DNA of 33,871 bases from Saccoglossus kowalevskii (taxonomy: Eukaryota > Hemichordata > Enteropneusta > Harrimaniidae): NCBI RefSeq assembly GCF_000003605.2, contig NW_003151262.1, positions 357,162 to 391,032 of the forward strand, in the 5' to 3' direction. How positions within the stretch are numbered: position 1 is the stretch's first letter; the number at the start of each line of letters is the position of its first letter. The position numbers and the translations under genes were made by a program. Under the pieces are notes generated by a model, which was given only the letters and a program-made list of their open reading frames with translations, was not told the DNA's origin and did no database searches. This document shows positions 10,741 through 20,800 of this stretch, piece after piece.

Positions 10741-13239
10741 ATTCTTGTAATCTCGTGAGTTCAACGGACTTTGTCTCACAGCGATCACGGTTCGATCAAG
10801 AGTCTTTTGGGGATAAACATTTTGCATCCAGCTGTTGTGCTCTTCAAATTTACATTTCCTTAAAGCGATACAAGGCAGCAAATTAGAGAACTATATCCCG
10901 TGGAAATGAACACAACCATTCCACTCTTAGAAAGGAGGTTTCACTGACTAGCGCCATCTGGTGACCACTGGTTACACGATAATATAGCTCACTATACGCT
11001 TTATAATAATGTTAGAAATGCAATACATGACAACAAAATTTAAAAGGTCATATATTGCATAACAAGTGTTGCTGCTGATTTATGAGGAGTTCCATGAAAT
11101 GGAAAATATTTTCCACTTTGCTTTTCCCCTCACATAAAAGATTAAAATGTCAGCTAGCATGTTTACCTTGTTTGATGTGAGTATAAATTATGATTACGAT
11201 TTGGAAACATCTCTCATATTGCATCTTCCAAGCTCTTCCAAGAACAAGTTTGTTTAACAATACACATTCAAAAGTGCATAGTGGGAAATGTCTTTGGTTT
11301 ACACATATTTTCATTATTTTCCGGATAATGTATTTGTTAGTTTTGAACTAATAATATTTGTCTACTCTATTCAATAAAAAGTTGTTCAGTTATAATACAA
11401 TTTCATTCAGTAAACGTATGACCGCTAGCATGCTTATGAATCGTTTCTTTGTTTTGTGTATTTTCGTAAAAAATGGGAAAATGTTGGCTGTCTGTATGCA
11501 GTATGTCTGTTCTTCACAGTAATGAACAAAAGAATGAGGCAGAGAATAGGAGATTAACGAGGACTGTGTTAATAAAAAATTAAAAACATTGGTTTTGTAA
11601 AATTCTTCATGCATATCCTCAACTGGAACAGTTCAAGCGAATTTTGGGAGAATCGCAAGTCAATGACACAGTAAGTAAACAACAACATACAACAGTTTCT
11701 ATATTTATTATCAACCAGAGAAATTCCCTTAATATAGGTTGCGTCAGGAGTGAATTAGTAGTTATGACTCGCTGGGCCATGTCGTCTTAATAGTCAAATT
11801 AGCTCCAGAATAATTAACAATCCTTGAACAATTACAAGGTTTATTTGATCTTCGAACTCGTCGCACATAGCGCTGGTCGCTCGAAATCCGGTTAGATTTT
11901 AACACATTACAATACAGACTCTCTGAGATTTGCTATGGTTATTTTGAATACATGTACAGTATTACAGTACATCAATGACAGATAATATAATTATTAAAAA
12001 AAACAGTTGAGACATGTAGTCGCTGGTGCTGGCCTGAAAGACATCAATATCGAATTGCCTGCAAGATGAAAGAAATTTGATTGAAGCATGACTGTCATTC
12101 TCAAAACAATACAAAAGTCTTAAATTGATATTCGAACACCAGAAGTCGGGTAATGTCAAACCCTTATAAAATACCTCACCTTTGTATTAATCACTGTTGT
12201 ATGGGTACTTCATTACATTGTTTACTAAATGATTTTCTTTACAGCTCTCTGTTGGAAGGTTTCGAGTGAAAAATATGTGTATATTTGTCTACATTATTTA
12301 CAAGTCGTCACTATACATCTTTTGACTGATCACAAGGTGATATATTTATGTGATCTCGTAGTTCATCAGCTTAAGGTGAACGTTCAGTTTCATCCCTTGT
12401 GAGAAAGAGTACATCACGTTTAATAGTTAAATGTGACAGCGTTGGCTGCTCTGTGCTGCATTATTTGTAGCGGCCTCTATTCACATTATGTTTTGGTTGA
12501 TACGATATCTGATTTTACTCAAGTTCCTGTATTTACACCATCAGAGAATTCCATACTGCATAAATGCTGCTGACATCTCTCAGTGACATGATGTAAGTTA
12601 CATACATACATTTATAGGAACGTTAGGCACAATTAAACGGGAAATTGCAATTCAATTCTTGTTAATGGTGTGTGGTCCTATTTTCGTGTGTTACTTTATC
12701 AAAAATAACATTTTACATCGCACATTTTTTATTCTAATGTCCCATTGCATTTGACACTAATGATAACTAATTAATATTTACTTATATGATTTTGATAATA
12801 TATTTCTCAGATCAGAGTGGACGAGATAATTTTGCAAATATTTGTAACTAATTTTGGCTTGTTCAGTGACCTCGTCCTCTGTGCCAGAAAAACTGGTCAG
12901 TTTAAAAGTGTTGAAAATAGGCAATAAAACCATTCGATTTGACTAAATATATTGAACATGATTTGTTCCGCTATTTTTCCCAGGAATTTGATGTGCTCGG
13001 AGTGAATGCATTCGAGATAACAATACCACAGGGCAAACAATTAGGCATGTCTATTTTTGTATCAATGAAGTTAGAGTTGTGACAGGCGATAGAGGCAATA
13101 CACATACGTAACAAGGCGCTTGTCTATTACTAACAAGGCTGAAGAAGTAACAATATCAATGAGAGTGTGTACAATAACAATAAAGAACACAAGTGGGCGC
13201 TACCCAATGTAAATCCAAGCAACTCAATAACATCAAAAG
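10741..13239. other. Intergenic AT-rich DNA, no gene recognised
   Basis: Only short chance open frames are present, with no domain signature, splice-consistent exon series or RNA gene recognised on either strand. Composition is AT-rich throughout. Confidence 0.5.
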
Positions 13240-13362
13240 AGTAATGTCCTTGCAATTATTGTATCTGAATTTCTGGCAGACCTGGCAGTTAGGTACTGTG
13301 TTCTCAAAGGCTTTACTCAATCCTGGCCAGGATAAGATTTCTCTTGCAGAGCTCTTTTCAAG
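13240..13362 (-). pseudogene. Ty3/gypsy-type integrase relic (zinc-finger end)
   Basis: A 41-codon minus-strand frame reads ...SSAREILSWPGLSKAF..., then VPNCQVCQKFR and ...KDIT. This matches the well-known end of the HHCC zinc-binding region of Ty3/gypsy integrases (pattern ARE-x-x-x-WPG-M/L ... C-x-x-C-Q). Only the Cys-Cys half is in frame. An in-frame stop lies immediately upstream, and the catalytic core was not found downstream. It is a decayed fragment, not a functional enzyme. Confidence 0.65.
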
Positions 13363-13656
13363 TCATTGAGACAGATGTCTCCTCCGGTTAAACAAAACGT
13401 AAAAAGGAACGTTGCTTACCGACGTACGTGATTGTTCTTATCCTGGGAGTCTTCAGGATGCGTCATGTAGGTTTGAGTCAGTTGCGAAACTTTTGCAAGT
13501 GGTAGTTCCGGCATTTACCTGGACAAATTCAACGCCACCCCACGCTGACTGCTGTACAGAAATCACGGAGGTTTTTTAATGTTGGCCGTTTTGATAACGC
13601 TCGAACTTTAGTTCTTGTACTCTAGTTAACTGTGTGACATAATTGAAATAACAAAT

Positions 13657-13765
13657 ATTATAAAAAGATTTAAATATAACATATTGTAAAACGATTTAAA
13701 GATATAAAATGTTATAAAAAGGTTTAAAAATAAAAATGTTATAAAAAGATTTAAATGTATTTTGG
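13657..13765. repeat. Imperfect 27-bp tandem repeat, about four copies
   Basis: Four units beginning near 13658, 13684, 13712 and 13739 share the core TTATAAAAAGRTTTAAA, with spacing of 26, 28 and 27 bp. The array is very AT-rich and non-coding. Confidence 0.7.
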
Positions 13766-14279
13766 TGTAAAATTTCAATGTAATAGCGCCCTCCCATGTG
13801 TGTTTGAATCCATAATGCTTGAGTAAAAAAGGCATGGGTTTTCTGTCACCTATGTAGTTTCCATTATGTTGCTTCTTGTTTTCTTTGTGCATTTAATATT
13901 TTCCCCAGGCGTCAATTCTTTGGTTTCAAGTCGTTTTTTGTGGCCCATGTAATTCGATAGGGCCGACCGAGTTTCATATATGTAACTGCGCATATCATTA
14001 CGACAAAGAAAATTCGCTCTAAGTTGCGTGATGCAAAAGAGACCGGCCGCGTCAGAAAGACTCGTTCGCCATTTGGACCAGACTTGAATATACTTGACAT
14101 TTGTTAAGTAGACGTCCTTTATTTTCCTATAATTAAAGCATACTCTTGTAGTGTACATTCATTTATATATTTGACCAGTGTAAATTCAGTATCTTAGTGC
14201 TAAAAAATATAACCATATTAGTTAATCCATCATGTGTTATATATTTCCTTCTGTGATCAAAACAGTATATCGTCCACAA

Positions 14280-14580
14280 TGACATCCTATCTAGTTTATA
14301 ATCCCTGATCTACTCCCCTAATAGCACAAATTGCCTGCATGACAAAATTAGTCAATTGTTGTTATTAATTATTCCACGTCACCTAATGAGGCATTTTTTT
14401 GTTGTTGATAATTTTTTATCAATTATTCATAAAGTCACAATTGTGCAGTCCGTCGATTTTTGTCAGTTAGAAATATACACTGAAATAAAACAATTATATG
14501 CACCAACAACTAAAATAAAACATTTTGCGTTGATAAGTTCTGTAAACACGATAACCATGTTCGTGTTCGTGTATGCAGTT
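14280..14580 (+). repeat. Non-coding block A1, diverged duplicate of 17340-17640
   Basis: Collinear short matches to block A2 recur at offsets of about 3042-3072 bp. Examples are TTATTCATAAAGT at 14423 and 17465, GTTAGAAA at 14466 and 17538, and a shared run around the CTAGTTTATA/CTGGTTTATA pair at 14291 and 17348. A2 lies just upstream of the + strand WxxW gene, so A1 may be a relic of a copied upstream region. Confidence 0.5.
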
Positions 14581-15099
14581 CCCGACAATGGTTTGATGCA
14601 TTTTAACATTCATAATATTGCCCAGTGTGTAGTATCCGCACAACATAAACAAAATGTTCCATATAATAAGTAAGCGCCTTGGGGGTGGAGTATGTTTAAT
14701 CTTGTTCCGTTTTCTATACGGCACAAATATTTCCCCCTCATTTGCGTTTTTATAATCCATGATTCCAGCCCTCAATTTATAATGCTGGTATCTGTGAGTC
14801 TATATAAATATGCTGTAACTGTTAGTTCCATTATCTTCTTGTCGCAGAGTGGTGGATGCACGATACCTTGAGTATCTCTGAATGAGTGAGTCATATTCAT
14901 TCACCATTGGGTTTCATTGCTTTACTTTCTATAATGTTTCTGTTGCGTATCTTGTAATAATGTCAACGAGTTTATTTGATTGCCACATTCATCTTCATTA
15001 TATACGGTTTACTTTAATGTTTGTGTTGTTTTTTGTAATATTTCAAATGGCTGTTTCGAGTATTCAAATTCCTCAATACTGGCAAATTGTCGTGTATGT

Positions 15100-16060
15100 T
15101 GGTTTGACGTCTGTCGGCCTCTCTAGTTTGTAATATATTGTACGTAATACAGTTATTGTAGCTAACATGAACCAAAATTCAAAGTATTCGTGCACGTGTG
15201 TACGGACTATGAATGGCTATTTATCATCGAGTCATACTATGTGATGCGAAACCAACATTTCGTTCTCAAGTTCATCATAGCTGTTTCATGTTTATTGTCG
15301 TGTTGCTGAATGGTAATATTGATGTGTTCACAATATTAATCATGTTTTGTTGGAATTCATTCGAATGTTTCCGTTATTCATAACATTGGTACCCTTTGTC
15401 ATGTTTGTTGGTCTGTTAAACCTGACTGTACGTGAACACATCCAGCAAAGCCTGAGCAATGGAATGCACACCATTCACAGTCTGTGACCAATTACTTTAG
15501 TGCTAAAATATTTTTAAAACGAGTATTGCTGTTCAACACATACGTGTACATCTAACATTCCTACATCTGCATTACTACATGCAATAGCGAATTGCTTCTT
15601 TACATTTGGGGTCTTAGCTGGTATAACCTTAATATATTGTCAGTTTCATAAATAAAAGTACACACATAATAATGCAGTGTTACGGAAGTGAACTATTTCT
15701 TGTCATGACTTATCATGTGAAATGTCTTATCCTGTTCAAACCATACAAAATGTATGTCCAAACTGCCCGCATCGGTCACTAGCATCCAACATGTATTCAG
15801 ACCAAAATACCACTCAAAATAGATCCCTTTTTATTTATTACGCTGTCCATTTCTTTATTATACTGGCATATGTGCCACGTTGTCTATTACCTTATTGTCC
15901 CTGTTTATTTATCATGTTGCCACAATGCCCATCATCTTATTGTCGATGTCTGTTTATCGCGCCGATTATCCCTGCTTGTTAATCACGCTGATTATTACTT
16001 TATTATCTCTGTCTATTTATCAATCTTCCATCGGTTTACTAAACTGGTCTATTTATGACG
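15100..16060 (+). repeat. Non-coding block B1, diverged duplicate of 16560-17170
   Basis: Collinear with block B2: an exact 20-mer GTATTCGTGCACGTGTGTAC at 15184 and 16634, GTCATGTTTGTTGGTCTGTT at 15398 and 16846, and CTTAGCTGGTATAAC at 15613 and 17001. The offset drifts from 1450 to 1388 bp, so indels have accumulated. The block ends in a T-rich minisatellite-like stretch. Confidence 0.65.
15826..16055 (+). repeat. Degenerate T-rich minisatellite (units of roughly 26-46 bp)
   Basis: Repeated words such as TTTATTTATCA, CACGCTG/CACGTTG/CATGTTG and CCTTATTGTCC recur about every 37 bp at first and then irregularly. The same repeat type recurs at 17035-17165 at the end of block B2. Several overlapping open frames here are a by-product of the repeat and are not genes. 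Confidence 0.5.
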
Positions 16061-16559
16061 TAATGTAATGAATACTCATGCCTGTAGTATGTCTAGCTCC
16101 TTCATTGTAAAAGACAAGGTATCAGAACGTTTTTCAACATCAGTTGAGAAACAGACTTTTCTTAAATAAATAAAATGCTTAATAATATTTAAATAATGTT
16201 AACAGTAAACTTCAATTATATCTTATTCTAATTCCAGAAGAACTAATCGATTTGTACATCGGTGACTATCCGAAAAAGTGAATTTGATTAGAAAAAACGA
16301 GTTCATATTTTTTAATTTAAAAAAAACGTTAAAAATATGAATATGTAGTACTCATGAATATTTGGAAGCAAACATCTATCTCGACACCTTGTTCATAACA
16401 CTGAATTTAGTTGATTTTTTGTCTCATTGCCGAAAAATGCTGAAGAGGTAGGCAAGTAAGATATTCTCCGCCACCGAGCATTAAATATGTCACATCATTA
16501 TCACCACAACATGATATTGATCAAATAAAACGGTTTGTAATTATTCATCGCAATATCTG

Positions 16560-17170
16560 TCGGTTTGACATCTGTCGGTTAGTTTGCCATATATTATAGG
16601 TTATACAATTATCGTAGCGAACAACAATCCAACGTATTCGTGCACGTGTGTACAGTCTTATCAATGTCTCGTCAAATAATACTAACTGATGTACTAACAT
16701 TTCTTTCCCCAGTCGTGCAAAATAATTGTATAATTGAACCTTATATAACTATGGTAAAAGTATAGCTCCTTTTTTGTCTTGTTGCTGGGGAGTGCAGAAT
16801 TGTGCTTTTAGTTATTCATAATATCTAAATGTATTGGTAACCTGTGTCATGTTTGTTGGTCTGTTGCAGCTGACTGCAAGTGTGTGCACATCCATTTGTT
16901 CAGTAATGCTTAACACATGACTCACATTTGGTGTCAGTATTACTGTCCATCACATACATCTAACATCTGCATTACTAAATTCAATAGCTAAATTGCAAAC
17001 CTTAGCTGGTATAACATGGATATATATATATATAACGCTGCCCATAATTGTATTATTCTCATCAATTTATCACTGTCGAATTATCACGATGTCCATTACT
17101 TTATTATACCAGTCTATTTATCATATGGTCGATTGCTTTATTTATATCAGTATATTTATCACTCACAATA
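16560..17170 (+). repeat. Non-coding block B2, diverged duplicate of 15100-16060
   Basis: See B1 for the anchor matches. B2 is the downstream copy. It also ends in T-rich minisatellite DNA (17035-17165) and is followed directly by block A2 and the WxxW gene. Confidence 0.65.
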
Positions 17171-17339
17171 TACCAGTACGCCATTTCAAATGCAGCTGTT
17201 GTTTTTTCACAAATTCAATCACAAAACTTAAGATAACCTATTCTGGCATGAATATTTAATGAAACAATTTAACAGTCTGTAATGAGAAGTTCCTATTTGT
17301 AATTACTATAATATTCAACAGTTAGCATATGTTGATCAT

Positions 17340-17640
17340 ACACCCGTCTGGTTTATATTCCCTAATCCACACTGATAATCGAGCAATATGCTTAGGCAAT
17401 CGAAATAGTTTTCCATTATTCCACGTTGAGTTCTATTGATATCCGTGAAATAATTGTTAATTTGTTATTCATAAAGTAACAAATGTATTTGTGAAGAACC
17501 TTGTTATTCATCAGATGCAGTCCTTAACATATTTTGAGTTAGAAAGCATTATGTTTCATGTTATTCACACAGAAATAAATAACAATTTGTATTGACATGT
17601 TCTGTGACACTACATAACCATGAAAATAGCGATCTGTCTT
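17340..17640 (+). repeat. Non-coding block A2, upstream flank of the four-domain WxxW gene
   Basis: Diverged copy of 14280-14580 (same orientation, collinear anchors). Lying 130-430 bp upstream of the initiator ATG, it may hold the promoter or first untranslated exon of the gene, but no TATA box or start site could be assigned with confidence. Confidence 0.4.
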
Positions 17641-17755
17641 AAACTACATCAAATGTGTTTCTGTATCTGCAAATACGTTTCATGTCAATATATAACCATG
17701 ATGCTGATGTGTGTTTTTTTTATATATTTCAAAATATATATGAAATGTATTTCAG

Positions 17756-17811
17756 ATTCCTGCAACATGAAGTTACCTGGCTTACTGGTGGTCTACACAC
17801 TCATTATTTAT
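17756..17811 (+). other. Initiator exon (signal peptide) behind a conserved splice acceptor
   Basis: ATG at 17767 opens MKLPGLLVVYTLIIY and the exon ends at a GTAAGA donor. Eleven bases before the ATG stands TATTTCAG. The same acceptor, spacing and near-identical leader occur in the minus-strand paralog. This suggests that the exon begins at 17756 and that an untranslated first exon lies further upstream. That exon was not located. Confidence 0.7.
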
Positions 17812-20800
17812 GTAAGAACGTTTTAACATGGCCCACTCTTATTATTATTATATTATATTATTTTTCATGAAACTACTATTCGTCGTTTATTTAGTTCCTA
17901 ATATAACTCTGATTCAAATAGGGCATTATGGTATTTATGATGCCATTACTTATTCGATGGCGTCTTCCTAGCAAAATAGTGTCACCAACCAATATCATTA
18001 AATTAAAGGCTAGCCAAATATGTTCATCCACTAGTTGTCTTGTGAATAGGATTTCCACAAGAAATTACTTAGTATTATTTTATTTATTTTTATAAAACCT
18101 TAATTGGATTCACAGACAGGATTTCGGTGATCTATTTTTGACAAAATTGTCGCCACATGGTATATGCCCATGCAGTGTAACTAATTCAAACACTACTTCA
18201 ATTTTTCAGTTGATCATGTTCCTTAGTGTGTGTGTTTTTTTTTCTATATAACAGCAAACCTATTTTCTGCAAACTGTAACTGCTGACACTGGTGAGTTAA
18301 ATTCTCCACTTAAAACAATGTGAAACGAACAATATTCTTAAGTAAATAATTAATAACGAAACAATTTGTATAAATCCACTAATTGTAATTTGACCGTGTA
18401 ATTCTCTTTGATTTTGTATTCATGATCCGTTAAGCTTTCCCGCTAAATAACATGCCTCGTAGGATTCATTCCTAGTGAATTATACACACAGGGTGTAACA
18501 ATGGATATTGGACTGAATGGTTAGATAGAGATGACCCTAGCGGTACCGGCGATTGGGAAACTACATCACCTGCCATAGGTTATTTTGGAGATAAAATGTG
18601 TTCTGATCCTACCGATATACAAGTACAGACCCTGGATGGAATTCCAGCATCCAGCACTGGTGAAATATTCTCCCGGTATTCGGTTTCTGAAGGATTTGCA
18701 TGTGAAAAGAAAGATCAACCTGATAATACCTGTCTGGATTATAAAGTCAGATACTGCTGTCCAGGTAAGACAACACTTGCGAGATGAGTTAAGAGGTAAA
18801 GAGAAAACAGCGACATTCACAAATAATAGTCAAATTCATTGTCATAATAAAGTCTCCAAATGGTGTATGCGACTTAGTGAGAGTGCGGCTTCATTATCAT
18901 CTGATGATTGTAACAAAATGTCTTCAAACCTAAGTAAACTGCGATAAAGGCAATCATATATGCTGAGAAGCGTTTTCTTCGCTTCCATAGGTTCATATAG
19001 ACTAAACCGTACATCCAGTAAGATATGTTTTAGGAAATATGTTTAAGGGATTTTCAGGTTAAAATTACAGTTTTACTAGCAATGTCCTAAATAGGTCAAC
19101 CAGCTCAATTACTAGCCCTGAAAAAGTGCAAGCTGCAGATGGAATATGTACCTACGTAGATCATCCCTGGTGATTTATAATTACCCACACAGAATGTAAT
19201 GGTGGTGTTTGGACTGAATGGCTTGATGGAGACAACCCTAGCGATACTGGCGATTGGGAAAATACATCATCTATCATAGGTTCTTTTGGAAATAAAATGT
19301 GTTCCGACCCTTCTGCTATACAAGTAAGGACCATAGATGGCATTCCAGCATTGACTACTGGTGAGAAATTCTCACAATATTCACCTACTGCAGGGTTCGT
19401 TTGTAAAGCAAGTGATCAGCCAAATGGCGCCTGTCGGGACTATGAAGTCAGATACTGCTGCCAAGGTAACGGAATAACTCATAATTGCAAATATATAAGA
19501 CATAATATAGCTTTATTCTGTCTCCATTTGTCTCCAATTGTCTCAAAAAGAAAGCTTAATATTTCATTCCCATAACTATCATGGAAATCGTGTATAATTA
19601 ACAGTCCCCCCTTTTTTATATAAGTTCACGTTAACCAAACAATGCATTTAGTGGTATGTGTTTTTAAAATATTGGGGTTTGAATTACAGTTTAAGTGACA
19701 ATGTTCTACTCACGCAAAGCACCCCGTATTTATTAGCGTGGCCAGTTGATCAAGCACATGTTCGTGCACTCTCCCATGAAAAGTGAACTTCTGTTCAGTT
19801 GAATTTAATTGATCTTTAATCAAAAATATGGTAGGATTACCTCCAAATATAACTATTGACATTCACTATTTAATGAAATAAATTAGCTATAGTTTATTAC
19901 AACCAGCAAGTAAAATCAATGATTTGCGGGATTAATAATCACAAGCATCGCTTCACCAAAATACGTTTTAATAGTAACCGGTACGGACATTGCGAATCTA
20001 CTACTATAGTTTGTAATTAACCACTGTATAAATCAAGATGACCAGTTACAGATTAGTTACAAGTTAATCTGAGTGCATCAACAGATTGTAACTACAAGCA
20101 CATTTTAAAACATTAAATGCTAGGTATATTATTACACATTTCTTGTGTAATTAAGAAATGCACATAGCGTTCTTCATACTTAATAAAATAATTAATAACA
20201 TTAAGATGCACGCTAGCACTAAATTAAAAACGTAATAGGGGCAAAACAATTACATGTATGATAAACAGGTTCAGTCAATACGATACATTAGATTTCAAAT
20301 AAGCTTCTCAATCATATAGAATCATTTTCCAATGTCACAATGTTCAGTCAATATGGTACTTTAGATTTCAAAAAAGCTTCTCAATTCTATAGAATCATTT
20401 TCCAATGTCACAACGACATTGCAAAGGAAACACAATATCCTCTTACAAACAGTTTCGCACCAGTACGTCGTAATAACAAATAAATAGCAAATAGAATAAA
20501 TAATAATGAAACCTAATTGTATTGAATTGTACAACCAAATACGTGTGCTGTGAACATGAATTTCCTCTTTGTTCGGGCTGTGTATGCATTTGTTCCCATA
20601 GACTGTTATTCGAGATATTCTGATTTAGAAATTAATATCCTTAAGTTTGCACGCTAAATAAAAAGTGCCCTATGAGATTCATGCCTGCTGTTTTATAGTT
20701 TTACACACAGGGTGTAACAATGGGCATTGGACAGAATGGTTTGATTGGGATGATCCTGGCGGTTCTGGCGATTGGGAAATTATATCAAAAACTATAGAGA

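Noticed and set aside
14356-15133. Two plus-strand open frames of 105 and 83 codons
   Set aside because: They lie in AT-rich DNA overlapping duplicated blocks, show no domain, and the related copies do not keep the frames.
15722-16068. Several overlapping open frames with repeated Leu/Tyr/Ser/Cys-rich peptides
   Set aside because: All arise from the T-rich minisatellite; more than one frame is open at once, which is a repeat effect.
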